Assembly: GCA_019459455.1 (NCBI GenBank)
Contig: JAIBEX010000020.1
Span: forward strand, 186,001-250,000
Source: Weeksellaceae bacterium
GTDB lineage: Bacteria > Bacteroidota > Bacteroidia > Flavobacteriales > Weeksellaceae
Direction: 5' to 3'
DNA: 64,000 nucleotides
Every line of letters starts with the position of its first letter. The stretch's first letter is position 1. Positions 53,930-62,720 of the stretch are shown in pieces. Position numbers and translations under genes: made by a program. The notes under the pieces are model-generated. The model had not been told where the DNA came from and made no database searches. It worked only from the letters and a program-made list of their open reading frames with translations.

Positions 53930-54655
53930 TTATTTTATTTTACCAGCAAACCACGGTGTTAGGCTTAATGAAATAAGTCCCGCAGAAATTGCTGTTACAA
54001 TAACATTTCCGTACAGTTGATAATCCAGGCCACTTAAGAGTCTTGCCGCAATAATAGACAAAGTAAGCATTGCTAATATCGGCCAATAGTTTCTGTTTGC
54101 TTTCCCTCTTATGTGAGAGTTTGGTTCGATTTTAAATAATGCGAAAGCAATTGCAATTCCACCTGCAAAAGTGCTTAAATGTTGTAATACTTTCAACATC
54201 GGAACCTCTCTACCGAAAAAGTTGACTTTATTTAGCAGTGCAGGGATTTTTTGAACGAAATAGCCATTTTCGTGTGTAAAACTATCCCAGAAGAGGTGTG
54301 AGCCGGCACCAATTAAAACGGAGATAACGACTACAAACCAATTTCTCCTAAAGTAATCATTCCAGTCAAACTGATTAAACTTTATTAATCTGGAGCTTAG
54401 AATCGTAGGCAGGTTGACAAACAGGTGGTTTCGAACAGTATTATGAAAAATAAAAGCCAGTAAAATGCCAAATGGTAAGACAAACCAAAACATTCCGATC
54501 AAAGTATGACTGAAATTACTTTGAATTTTCATCCTTAAAAAATATTCAAAATCAGGGGTCAAACTTCCGATCACAAGCCCTGTCAGAGAAAACCATTTTC
54601 TACGACCTAACATCAACGGCAGAACTATGGCAGGGTGTGAAAATGTGAAGGGCAT
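53930..54655 (-). CDS. DUF4184 membrane protein
   Basis: A 241-residue protein with five to six membrane helices. The N-terminus MPFTFSHPAIVLPLMLGRRK and the later SLTPDFEYFLRM and SHLFWDSFTHENG His/Asp motifs are those of DUF4184, which recalls membrane-bound metal-dependent hydrolases. The function is unknown. It has no same-strand neighbour close by. Confidence 0.82.
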   Translation of the reverse strand: MPFTFSHPAIVLPLMLGRRKWFSLTGLVIGSLTPDFEYFLRMKIQSNFSHTLIGMFWFVLPFGILLAFIFHNTVRNHLFVNLPTILSSRLIKFNQFDWNDYFRRNWFVVVISVLIGAGSHLFWDSFTHENGYFVQKIPALLNKVNFFGREVPMLKVLQHLSTFAGGIAIAFALFKIEPNSHIRGKANRNYWPILAMLTLSIIAARLLSGLDYQLYGNVIVTAISAGLISLSLTPWFAGKIK

Positions 54656-54762
54656 TTTGTATTAATGTTTCGGGTAGGTTGTCAGTCAGTATCTTCTCAG
54701 GAGGTAAATATACAAACTACATATGTAAGAATTAAAAGGGAAACAACAGAAACAGATCTACC

Positions 54763-54978
54763 TCACTTCTCCTCCTCCCTCACATACTCCAGCAAATCCC
54801 CCGGCTGGCAGTCCAGGGCTTTACAGATGGCTTCCAAAGTACTGAAACGGATGGCTTTGGCTTTGCCGGTTTTCAGGATGGACAGGTTGGAGAGGGTTAG
54901 ATCCACTTTTTCGGAAAGCTCATTCAGGGACATCTTCCGCTTCGCCATCATGACGTCCAGGTTTACAATAATCGGCAT
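54763..54978 (-). CDS. XRE-family (YozG-like) transcription regulator
   Basis: A 71-residue protein, essentially a single helix-turn-helix: MMAKRKMSLNELSEKVDLTL, then NLSILKTGKAKAIRFSTLEA and CKALDCQPGDLLEY. It follows the DUF2975 membrane gene by 3 bp on the same strand. Such pairs are common and the membrane protein may control the regulator. Confidence 0.9.
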   Translation of the reverse strand: MPIIVNLDVMMAKRKMSLNELSEKVDLTLSNLSILKTGKAKAIRFSTLEAICKALDCQPGDLLEYVREEEK

Positions 54979-54981
54979 GGC

Positions 54982-55518
54982 TTAAACAGTTAAATCAATT
55001 TCGTCCTGAAGCTCGATGCCTTTCTTGAAGATCACCGCAATTACATAGATTACCGCCGCCATCAGTACGAAAGCCTGACTGTCGGCCCAGAATGCGTTGA
55101 GGTTTGCCGTATCGATCCCCCGGTGCTGCAGCCACTGCGCCGATTGCCGTGCGATATAACTTAAAAGCCCGATGGACAGCGTGTAGTAACTGATGGTGTA
55201 AATCTGTTTAGAAACCGGAAGGGTAAACGGATTGTTGAGTTTAAGTCCGCTCAGCAGCGTAATCACATGGTAGAACATCACGGCCTTCAGGACGGAAATA
55301 ACGAGAATGAAACTGTACATGCTGTAATACGCCATGGTGCTGCGTTCATACATTTCGCGTAAGTCCAGTTTCTGGTAAAGCTTCGGAAGCATTTCGGGAT
55401 TATAGACGCTGAAGATAAAATTGACGAGCAAGCCGCCAGCCTCAATGGAGAGACCCACAAAAATAATCCAGGCCACAACATGCAGCACAATGAATACGGT
55501 GTTATCAGTTTTTGACAT
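54982..55518 (-). CDS. DUF2975 membrane protein
   Basis: A 178-residue protein with four membrane helices (about residues 8-32, 65-85, 105-125 and 145-165) fitting DUF2975. It stands directly upstream of the XRE regulator gene, in the same transcript. The usual role is unknown; a sensor or anti-regulator for the XRE protein is inferred. Confidence 0.83.
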   Translation of the reverse strand: MSKTDNTVFIVLHVVAWIIFVGLSIEAGGLLVNFIFSVYNPEMLPKLYQKLDLREMYERSTMAYYSMYSFILVISVLKAVMFYHVITLLSGLKLNNPFTLPVSKQIYTISYYTLSIGLLSYIARQSAQWLQHRGIDTANLNAFWADSQAFVLMAAVIYVIAVIFKKGIELQDEIDLTV

Positions 55519-55689
55519 GACTAAAGGGTTTAAATTTAGTCAAATGTAATAAATATTTATTGATAAACAATAAATAAAAGTTAATAATCAATTAATTATT
55601 TCTACACACCGTTATTTGTGGTTGGCTTTTATGGCGCCAAAGACCTATCAAATTAACCCCAATGGTTTCCCTGTGAGCCTTTGGATCAA

Positions 55690-55722
55690 AAAAAACAGCC
55701 TTAACCAGGTAAGACTGTTTTT
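55690..55722 (-). terminator. Terminator after the small membrane protein gene
   Basis: On the minus strand the stem AAACAGTCTTA/TAAGGCTGTTT (one T-G pair) is followed by T's, about 24 bp past the stop. Confidence 0.8.
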
Positions 55723-55745
55723 AAAATATTATTCCAGGTTTTACC

Positions 55746-55946
55746 TTATAGCGGGCGCATTTTTTTAATAACGAACGTGGTACTGAAATAGAAAAATGAA
55801 ACGAGGAAAAATACAATTCCAAGCATACCGAAGAATTCCATAAATCTCGTCAGCATACCGGATTCTGCGGGGTCTCCATCCATAATATAACCAAAAGTGG
55901 TGATGATGGAAGCTACGGTAAGGAGGTTTAATAATTTTCTTTTCAT
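55746..55946 (-). CDS. Small two-helix membrane protein
   Basis: A 66-residue protein from the ATG at 55946; an ATG at 55970 adds eight residues. Two hydrophobic segments (LLNLLTVASIITTFGYIM and FFGMLGIVFFLVSFFYFS) are separated by a short acidic loop. It has its own terminator. No family is recognised. Confidence 0.5.
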   Translation of the reverse strand: MKRKLLNLLTVASIITTFGYIMDGDPAESGMLTRFMEFFGMLGIVFFLVSFFYFSTTFVIKKMRPL

Positions 55947-56030
55947 GGTTGATGAGTTTTGTAATGCCACCTTAAGATTGATGTGGTTTTAATTCTGATT
56001 AAATTCGAAACGGTTTCTCATATCAATTTA

Positions 56031-57485
56031 TTACTTACTGTAATATTTCCCAATCCCACTGGCATCAAACGTAAAAGCGTTCCTGTTTTCCGACCGGTCC
56101 AGTTTTTTTCCGATGGTCAGGGCCCATAAAATCAGTTCCTTGCTGAAATTTTGATCGTCTGTGCCGAACTGGTCGGCATATTCTTCAACGATTTCCCCAA
56201 GAGGGGTGATGCTGTTGAGTTTGCTATAAAATTCCTCATCGGAGTCGGCATAATTGAGTTCAATGCTGTTTGTATTGAACCACTGAATAAGGTCGGTGTA
56301 CGGAGTGTTAATGCCTTCCTTCTCCAGTTTCGGAATACGCGGGAAGAGCTGTTCAAACTGAACCATCACCGCCTCATCGATGAGCAGTTTCGCTACATGG
56401 TCGGCGCCTTCCTGTTCGCCTTCGTACACAAGTTCGATCTTTCCGGTAATGGACGGAACGATGGACATGAAATCCAGGAGTCTGACGGTGGTTTTTACAG
56501 CCCCGGATTCTATGAGGCGCAGTTTTGCCGCCGCCATCAGGTTTTCCATCGCCGAGATCGTGAGCCGGGCGCTGACACCGCTTTTTGCATCCACGAATTC
56601 GCTTTCACGGGCCGCAAAGGCGACTTCTTCCAGCAGGTCTTTTGCCAAACCGGGAACGGTAATCTGTGCTTTGTCCTCAGGCGAAACAAGGGCTTCCTGC
56701 TCGGTGATCTGGCGGGCAAGGGCGATGGTTTTCGGATAGTGCGTAAAAATCTGTGAACCTATGCGGTCTTTCAGCGGCGTCACGATGCTGCCACGGTTCG
56801 TGTAATCTTCCGGATTCGCAGTAAAAAGGAACTGGATATCGAGCGGCATCCTGAGCTGGAACCCGCGGATCTGGACATCGCCTTCCTGTAGGATATTGAA
56901 GAGCGAAACCTGGATACGCGCCTGTAAATCGGGAAGCTCATTCAAAACAAAGATGCAGCGGTTTGCGCGTGGAATCATTCCGTAATGCAGCACCCGCTCA
57001 TCGGAATAGGGAAGCTTTAAAGTCGCTGCTTTGATGGGATCGATATCACCGATTAAATCCGCCACATTCACATCGGGTGTGGCGAGTTTCTCATAAAACC
57101 GGTCAGAGCGGTGCACCCATGAGATTGGAGTTTCATCGCCCAGTTCGGCAATCAGGTCGCGCGCATATTTGGAAATCGGCTGAAACGGACTGTCGTTGAT
57201 TTCGGAACCTTTTACAATCGGCATGTACTCATCGAGCAGATTCACCATGCTTCTCGCAATGCGGGTTTTTGCCTGTCCCCGCAGACCGAGCAGGTTGATG
57301 TGATGACCCGCCAACAAAGCTTTTTTCAGTTGAGGAACTACGGTGTCCTCGTACCCCCAAAGTCCTTCAAATACAGGTTCTTTGGCTTTAATTTTTGCGA
57401 TAAGGTTCGCCTGGATTTCCTGGCTGATTGTTTTGTGGGTATACCCCGATTTTTTTAATTCCTTAAATGTCGTATCGTTTTTCAT
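56031..57485 (-). CDS. MoxR/magnesium-chelatase-type AAA+ ATPase
   Basis: A 484-residue AAA+ ATPase. Walker A is LLGLRGQAKTRIARS (about residue 68). The Walker B region reads CIFVLNELPDL, with Asn before Glu as in this Rv0958-like subgroup, followed by IQVSLFNILQEGDVQIRG and LFTANPEDYTNRGSIVTPLK. The sensor region and a C-terminal lid domain complete the protein. Such ATPases pair with VWA proteins to insert metals or remodel complexes; the VWA partner gene lies just upstream (57599). Confidence 0.9.
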   Translation of the reverse strand: MKNDTTFKELKKSGYTHKTISQEIQANLIAKIKAKEPVFEGLWGYEDTVVPQLKKALLAGHHINLLGLRGQAKTRIARSMVNLLDEYMPIVKGSEINDSPFQPISKYARDLIAELGDETPISWVHRSDRFYEKLATPDVNVADLIGDIDPIKAATLKLPYSDERVLHYGMIPRANRCIFVLNELPDLQARIQVSLFNILQEGDVQIRGFQLRMPLDIQFLFTANPEDYTNRGSIVTPLKDRIGSQIFTHYPKTIALARQITEQEALVSPEDKAQITVPGLAKDLLEEVAFAARESEFVDAKSGVSARLTISAMENLMAAAKLRLIESGAVKTTVRLLDFMSIVPSITGKIELVYEGEQEGADHVAKLLIDEAVMVQFEQLFPRIPKLEKEGINTPYTDLIQWFNTNSIELNYADSDEEFYSKLNSITPLGEIVEEYADQFGTDDQNFSKELILWALTIGKKLDRSENRNAFTFDASGIGKYYSK

Positions 57486-57598
57486 ATGTTTACGTAGTGA
57501 TTTTGCTTTAACTCTTTTGTGTTTTGCTTATGGCTGATTGCTGCTGGCTTAAAACGTCAGTCCTGAAATCCATCTTCCGGCTCCCAACTTCCAGCCGG
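57486..57598. other. Spacer between the VWA and ATPase genes with a short dispersed repeat
   Basis: The 113-bp spacer contains CTCCCAACTTCC at 57581-57592, the reverse complement of GGAAGTTGGGAG at 29497-29508 in the nosD-nosF insert. The surrounding bases are of similar purine/pyrimidine-rich style. No gene is seen. Confidence 0.4.
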
Positions 57599-58741
57599 TT
57601 AAATCCTCCTGATTCTGTTCCTTTCATAATCCTCGAAGATCATCTCTCCCAGATTGGAAATTCCCGTCAGGAATGCTTTTCCCTGATTCTGCGCGGTAAA
57701 TGCTTCCACAAATTTCCGGAGGTAGGGATCCTGTGCGATCATAAAGGTCGTGATGGGGATTTTCAGTCTCCGGGCCTGCGCCGCTTTCGTAAGGCATTGG
57801 GAAACGATCATCTCATCAAGTCCGAAACTGTTCGTGTAGAGTTCGCCGGTATTCAGCCTTATGCAGCTGGGTTTCCCGTCGGTAATCATAAAGATCTGCT
57901 TGTTCGTATTCCTTTTCCTGCGAAGGATATCCATAGCCAGTTCAAGGCCGGCCACGGTGTTGGTATGGTACGGGCCAACGTTTAAATAGGGAAGGTCCTT
58001 TATTTTTATCGGCCAGGCTTCGTTGCCAAAGACAATAATATCAATCGAATCTTTTGGGTATTTGCGGTTGATGAGTTCTACGAGCGCCATGGCGACTTTT
58101 TTCGCGGGCGTGATCCGGTCTTCACCGTAGAGGATCATGGAGTGGCTGATGTCGATCATAAGCACGGTGCTCATTTGCGCCTTGTGGCGGGTTTCCTCTA
58201 CGATAAGGTCATCCTCCGTCATCCTGAGGTCCGAGATTCCGTTGTTGATCTGGGCGTTTTTCAGGCTTTCGGTCATATTCACTGCGGAAAGGTCATCGCC
58301 GTACTGAAAGGCACGGTTTTCCCCGTCACGCTCGTCGCCAACGCCGACTTTTGACGTGCGGTGGTTTCCGATGCCGGTTTTTTTCAGTTTGCCGAAAATC
58401 TGGTCCAAAGCAAATTCGCGGAGGGCTTTTTCAAGTTTTGGGGTAATGATATTCTTGCCCTTTCCGGTTCCGGTGTTGCCCTCTTCAGTATTTTTTTCTT
58501 CTTTGATATAGCCGCGTTTTTTAAGGTCTTCCTCGAAATCGGCCAGCGAATATTCATCGGTGAAGATGTCATATTCTTTATCGAGCATCTCCAGCCATTC
58601 AAAAGCTTCTTCAATATCACCGGAAGTATGGGTGAGCAGATCCTTGAACACATCAAAAACCCGGTCGAAATGGGAGATTTCTTCAGGGGTATGTTTGGTA
58701 AACGTAAAGCCCTGTCTGAAATTAAGTTGTCTGTCCGTCAT
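57599..58741 (-). CDS. VWA-domain protein, partner of the MoxR-type ATPase
   Basis: A 380-residue protein from the ATG at 58741. The N-terminal half is acidic and helical (FDVFKDLLTHTSGDIEEAFE). The C-terminal VWA domain has an intact MIDAS: DISHS in VLMIDISHSM, the Thr in GPYHTNTVAGLE and the Asp in FMITDGKPS. It lies 113 bp before the ATPase gene on the same strand, so the two very likely form one chelatase or chaperone complex in the cytoplasm. The client is unknown. Confidence 0.9.
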   Translation of the reverse strand: MTDRQLNFRQGFTFTKHTPEEISHFDRVFDVFKDLLTHTSGDIEEAFEWLEMLDKEYDIFTDEYSLADFEEDLKKRGYIKEEKNTEEGNTGTGKGKNIITPKLEKALREFALDQIFGKLKKTGIGNHRTSKVGVGDERDGENRAFQYGDDLSAVNMTESLKNAQINNGISDLRMTEDDLIVEETRHKAQMSTVLMIDISHSMILYGEDRITPAKKVAMALVELINRKYPKDSIDIIVFGNEAWPIKIKDLPYLNVGPYHTNTVAGLELAMDILRRKRNTNKQIFMITDGKPSCIRLNTGELYTNSFGLDEMIVSQCLTKAAQARRLKIPITTFMIAQDPYLRKFVEAFTAQNQGKAFLTGISNLGEMIFEDYERNRIRRI

Positions 58742-58769
58742 GGTGTCCCTCAAATTTATGAAGGCAAGT

Positions 58770-58789
58770 TATGGAAATATTGTTCCATA
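58770..58789. promoter_or_regulatory. Palindrome upstream of the VWA-ATPase operon
   Basis: TATGGAA-N6-TTCCATA, a perfect 7-bp inverted repeat with a 6-base spacer, about 30 bp upstream of the VWA start. It has operator geometry. No regulator is known for it. Confidence 0.4.
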
Positions 58790-58904
58790 GCGAAGGCAGG
58801 AAATAGATAATGGGTATGAGGGTTATTGTAAAAAGTCAAAAATTTTCATAATTCCCTGTCAAATTGCAACTACTCATTATGCTGAAGCGACACTGGAATA
58901 AGAT

Positions 58905-59548
58905 TTAAGTTTCGCTGATGATAGTTTTAAACAGTACCTCAATTTCCTTCGCTTTATTAACAGTCATAAAATGACCACCGCCTCTAATCACATAGGTGGG
59001 GTTCACATTTTCCATCGGAATAATCCGGTCCTGGTCTCCATGGATGTGCACCCAGTTTTTCGGTTCGTTATTATTTTTCCAGTTAAGAATCTCATTGATT
59101 GCCCAGGTCAGAAACCTGGGATCAGTGTCTTTCAGTATCTTTTTGAGCAGCGTTTTGTCCGCATTTGATTCGGTCCCAAAAAACCAATTGGATATGAAAT
59201 TATGAGTTTTAAGAAGAGTTGCCGGAACCAACTTATTCAGTTTGAATTTTCCAATAGTCTTAAAAATTCCCGGAAGTTCTGCCCAGGTTTTTGCTGACGC
59301 GATTAAGATTACTTTTCTGGTCTCTATAATTTTTGATATTTCAGCGGCAATGATCCGCCAAAGGAGAGTCCAATCAAAATTGGCTGATCTGCTTTTATCT
59401 TCTTTGATATTCTCCGGGCGTAATCCTTTATATCTTCGTGAGAGAAAGGTTCAATCCAGTCAATAAATTCGACATCAAAATTTTCAAAATTTATGTTTTC
59501 AAAAACCCTTTCATCAACTCCTAAACCGCTGAAAATATATATTTTACT
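58905..59548 (-). pseudogene. Alpha/beta hydrolase, broken by a 1-bp frameshift
   Basis: Reading starts with a GTG at 59548 (VSKIYIFSGLGVDERVFENI), overlapping the rlmF stop. The nucleophile elbow is present as PILIGLSFGG. The frame then breaks near 59355 after GLSFGG and continues in another frame as IIAAEISKIIETRKVILIAS and on to DQDRIIP and GGGHFMTVNKA, the Asp and His parts of the triad. The span is 644 bp, one base short of a whole frame. It is a pseudogene or a sequencing error; the rest is typical of small esterase-like hydrolases. Confidence 0.72.
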
Positions 59549-60527
59549 CACCTTTTTCTTCCTCCGAAGCATCCCGCCACCTCGTTTCACGCCATTCTTT
59601 CTGCTCTGCCCTCGTCAGGAAGGTCCACGCCACAATGCGGCTGGATTTGTTGCCTGTTCCCAAAGGGATCTTCTTCACCTGGGTAGCCTGCACTTCGTCC
59701 AAAATCTTATAAATCTTTTTCAGATTGGACTCCTTAGAAACCAAGGTTGAGAACCAGTAAGAGTTCTTAGCGAAGTCCTTACTTTCCAACACCATATTCT
59801 GAATGAAAGCAGCTTCGCCACCTTCGTAAATAAGTTCATTGCTGATACCCGAAAAGTTAAGTTCCGGTGTTTGCGCATCCTTACCGGAGAGATTCCGGAC
59901 TTTTCGGCGGGTCCCTTCCAGTGCTTCCTCAGCTGAGGAATGAAAAGGCGGGTTGCAGATGGACAGGTCAATCTTTTCATCTGAAGTGAGAATTCCGTGA
60001 AAAAAGGAGTCGGCGTTTTCTTGTAACCGGATTTCTATCCTGCTTTTAAGTGATTCATTAGCGCCAACAATTACTTTAGCCGATTCAACCGATTTGGGCT
60101 CGATATCGGAACCGATGAAGCTCCAGCCGTATTCGGTGACGCCGATGATGGGGTAGATGCAGCTTGAGCCCACGCCAATATCCAGAACCTTTATTTTTTC
60201 ACCGGTTGGAATGGTTCCGAAATTACTCTGACCCATAAGGTCGGCCATATAGTGGAGGTAATCGGCCCGTCCGGGAATGGGCGGGCAAAGATTTTCTTCC
60301 GGGAAATCCCAGTGTTGCACCCCGTAGTAATGATGGAGCAGGGCCCTGTTGAGCAGCTTTACAGCCTCCGGATTCGCAAAATCTACGGAATCATCGCCGT
60401 ATTTGTTTGCTTTTATATGTTTGGACAGCTCGGGAACGGCTTCCTTCAGGGCATTAAGGTCGTAGCGTTCGCGGTTTCTGTTACGGATGTGAAGCCTCGT
60501 TTTCTCTGTATTTTTTTCTGTGGACAT
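59544..60527 (-). CDS. rlmF: 23S rRNA (adenine(1618)-N(6))-methyltransferase
   Basis: A 327-residue methyltransferase that modifies A1618 of 23S rRNA. Motifs: NLCPPIPGRADYLHYMADLM (about residue 80), the SAM site KVLDIGVGSSCIYPIIG and the catalytic LSICNPPFHSS (NPPF). The C-terminal EEVQATQVKKIPLGTGNKSS fits. Its stop overlaps the hydrolase start by 5 bases. It is the last recognisable gene before the signalling operon. Confidence 0.95.
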   Translation of the reverse strand: MSTEKNTEKTRLHIRNRNRERYDLNALKEAVPELSKHIKANKYGDDSVDFANPEAVKLLNRALLHHYYGVQHWDFPEENLCPPIPGRADYLHYMADLMGQSNFGTIPTGEKIKVLDIGVGSSCIYPIIGVTEYGWSFIGSDIEPKSVESAKVIVGANESLKSRIEIRLQENADSFFHGILTSDEKIDLSICNPPFHSSAEEALEGTRRKVRNLSGKDAQTPELNFSGISNELIYEGGEAAFIQNMVLESKDFAKNSYWFSTLVSKESNLKKIYKILDEVQATQVKKIPLGTGNKSSRIVAWTFLTRAEQKEWRETRWRDASEEEKGE

Positions 60528-60560
60528 TGCGGTTCTGGTTTTGTAAAGGTTTCCCCGATT

Positions 60561-60932
60561 CTAAGCATCGACATATTTCATCACCATTTCCTCGAAATGG
60601 TCGATATCAAAAGGTTTCGCAAGGTAGCCGTCTGCTCCGGCCAGTGCTGCGAGTTCGCTGATGTTGCTGTTGGCCGAAAAATAGATGACGGGGATGTCCT
60701 TGAGGCTTTGGTTGGCTTTAATGAGTTTCGTGGCTTCCACACCGCTAATGTCAGGCAGCCAGTTGTCCATCAGGATCAGGTCCGGCATGAATTCAGTGAC
60801 CTGCTCCTCTACATCGTTCGTGGTAGGGGAGGTCTGCACCTCGCAGCCCATATCATTTAAGATTTCAGTACACAGTTCAAGGATTTCAACGTTGTCATCA
60901 AAAATGAATACCTTCTTGTTTTCGTTTATCAT
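60561..60932 (-). CDS. Single-domain response regulator
   Basis: A 123-residue receiver domain from the ATG at 60932. It has DD in VFIFDDNVEILE, the phospho-acceptor Asp in LILMDNWLP, the Thr/Ser site in VIYFSANS and the Lys in GYLAKPFDID. No output domain is present. It follows the CheB gene in the signalling operon and may be a phosphate sink or output switch. Confidence 0.9.
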   Translation of the reverse strand: MINENKKVFIFDDNVEILELCTEILNDMGCEVQTSPTTNDVEEQVTEFMPDLILMDNWLPDISGVEATKLIKANQSLKDIPVIYFSANSNISELAALAGADGYLAKPFDIDHFEEMVMKYVDA

Positions 60933-60947
60933 AATTCTTTCGGTCAA

Positions 60948-61511
60948 TTAAACCAGTTTGTTAATATAATCCGCCATTTCTTCGGGGTTCAGCACTTCAT
61001 CCGTGTCCACATGCTGCAGCGCATGTTCGGGCATGAAGCTAACCGTTGCCGTCGCGGGGTTCTGCAGAAGGGCCTTTCCGCCTTTTGCTTTCACTTTTTG
61101 AAGTCCGGTTGTGCCGTCGCTGTTTGCCCCGGAGAGCAGCAAACATACCAAATTTTCTCCATACACTTCCGCGGCACTTTCGAAAGTCACATCAATGGAG
61201 GGTCGGGAAAAATTCACCTTTTCTGAAGCATCCAGGGAAAAGGTCCTGTCGTTTTCGATGAGCAGATGATAGTTTGGTGGTGCAATATAGATGGTTGCGG
61301 GGAGAATCCGTTCTTTTTCTTCCAGTTCTTTTACCCTTAGTTTCGTTCTTGCGGCCAAAAGGTCGGTAAGGATGCTGTCTTTGCCAGCTTTGCGGTGCAG
61401 GACGAGAATGATGGGAAAGGATAGGAACTGATGCAGGCCCGGAAGTACTTTCATAAGTACGTCGAGGCTGCCGGCCGAACCGCCTATAACCAATGCTTCA
61501 CTCTTTCCCAT
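60948..61511 (-). CDS. CheB-type methylesterase domain protein
   Basis: A 187-residue protein lacking a receiver domain. The catalytic residues are S12 in ALVIGGSAGSLDVL, H39 in ILVLHRKAG and D132 in LLLSGANSDGTTG. CheB removes methyl groups from receptor glutamates. No chemoreceptor or CheA/CheY set is visible here, and the group is non-flagellated, so it likely acts with the adjacent CheR and hybrid kinase in a different pathway. Its ATG overlaps the CheR stop by one base. Confidence 0.9.
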   Translation of the reverse strand: MGKSEALVIGGSAGSLDVLMKVLPGLHQFLSFPIILVLHRKAGKDSILTDLLAARTKLRVKELEEKERILPATIYIAPPNYHLLIENDRTFSLDASEKVNFSRPSIDVTFESAAEVYGENLVCLLLSGANSDGTTGLQKVKAKGGKALLQNPATATVSFMPEHALQHVDTDEVLNPEEMADYINKLV

Positions 61512-62332
61512 TAGTTGATTTTACGCCATATTTTATCGCCTTTCAGCCGCTCGTAGTTCTTTGATATTGTTGAAAAATCCAGCGTCTCTTTCGTGCCCAG
61601 AGCCAGATAGCCGAATTTTTCCAGACTGTTGTCGAAAAGTTCGAAAACCTTCGTCTGCAGTGGCCGGTCAAAATAGATGATGACATTCCGGCAAAGGATA
61701 AGCTGAAATTCATTGAATGAATTGTCCGTCACCAGATTGTGCGTGGAGAAAATGATCTTGGATTTCAGGTCATCCTTGAGTTTTCCAAGTGAATAATTAG
61801 CCGTATAGTAATCCGAGAACTGCTCGCTGCCGCCCGCTGCCATATAATTTTCCGTATAGAGCTGTATCTTGCTCATGGGTATTATGGCCTGCGCAGCATT
61901 TTCCAAAACTGCACTGTTGATATCGGTGGCATAGATGAGGGATTTATGCAGAAGCTTAAGTTCCTTCAGGAAGATGGCCACGGAGTAGGCTTCCTCGCCC
62001 GTACTGCAGCCGGCAATCCAGATCCTGATGAAAGGGTAGGTTCCCAGTTTGGGCAGGATTTCGTTTCTCAGTGTTTTATAGAATTCCGGATCCCGGAACA
62101 TCTCCGTTACATTGATCGTGATTTGCTCCAGAAAACGGTTAAAGTAACCCGCATCGGTCCTGATCTTATACCGGTATTCCGCAAAGCTTACAAAACCGTC
62201 CAGCTGGTACAGCCGTACGATCCGCCGCTTCAGCGAGGCACGCGAATACCCTGTAAAATCGTAACCGTACAGTTCCAGAACGTCGGAAAGCAGGATCTCA
62301 ACATGCTCGTCGAAATTTTCGGAGGTATTCAC
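61511..62332 (-). CDS. CheR-type glutamate methyltransferase
   Basis: A 273-residue protein. The N-terminal helical domain has YGYDFTGYSRASLKRRIVRL and the SAM-binding core has IRIWIAGCSTGEEAYSVAIF and LILCRNVIIYFDRP. It methylates receptor-type Glu residues from SAM. It is coupled to CheB by a 1-bp overlap and sits 3 bp after the upstream receiver gene. The target is probably a membrane part of the hybrid kinase, though this is inference. Confidence 0.92.
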   Translation of the reverse strand: MNTSENFDEHVEILLSDVLELYGYDFTGYSRASLKRRIVRLYQLDGFVSFAEYRYKIRTDAGYFNRFLEQITINVTEMFRDPEFYKTLRNEILPKLGTYPFIRIWIAGCSTGEEAYSVAIFLKELKLLHKSLIYATDINSAVLENAAQAIIPMSKIQLYTENYMAAGGSEQFSDYYTANYSLGKLKDDLKSKIIFSTHNLVTDNSFNEFQLILCRNVIIYFDRPLQTKVFELFDNSLEKFGYLALGTKETLDFSTISKNYERLKGDKIWRKIN

Positions 62333-62335
62333 GTT

Positions 62336-62710
62336 TTAGTTCATCATTTTGTTAAGCAGTTGCAAAAGCTCGTCCACATTTACGGGCTTCGAAAGGTAGC
62401 CGTCTGCACCGGCTTCCAGGCATTTTTCCTTGTCTCCGGTCATGGCCTGCGCCGTAATCGCAACTACCGGAATGGCTTTCAGTCCTTCGTCGCTCTTCAT
62501 TTTTCTGATGGCATCATAACCATCCATTTCCGGCATCATCATATCCATCAGTACCACCCCAATATTGGGATTGGAGGTAAGGATGTTAAATCCCTGCTCT
62601 GCGCTGAGCGCGGAAACGCAACGGTATTTTTTGGCCGCGAGAACAGCGCTGAGGGCAAATATATTTTTACTGTCATCGTCGACGATGAGAATTTCCCTGA
62701 TTTTTTTCAT
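62336..62710 (-). CDS. Response regulator receiver protein
   Basis: A 124-residue single receiver from the ATG at 62710; an earlier ATG at 62734 overlaps the kinase gene. Conserved residues: DDD in ILIVDDDSKNIF, phospho-acceptor Asp in VVLMDMMMPEMDG, Thr in VVAITAQAM and Lys in GYLSKPVNVDE. It resembles the last receiver of the upstream hybrid kinase (DMMMPEMDGY in both), so it may be a duplication. Confidence 0.92.
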   Translation of the reverse strand: MKKIREILIVDDDSKNIFALSAVLAAKKYRCVSALSAEQGFNILTSNPNIGVVLMDMMMPEMDGYDAIRKMKSDEGLKAIPVVAITAQAMTGDKEKCLEAGADGYLSKPVNVDELLQLLNKMMN

Positions 62711-62720
62711 ACCCTCTAAT

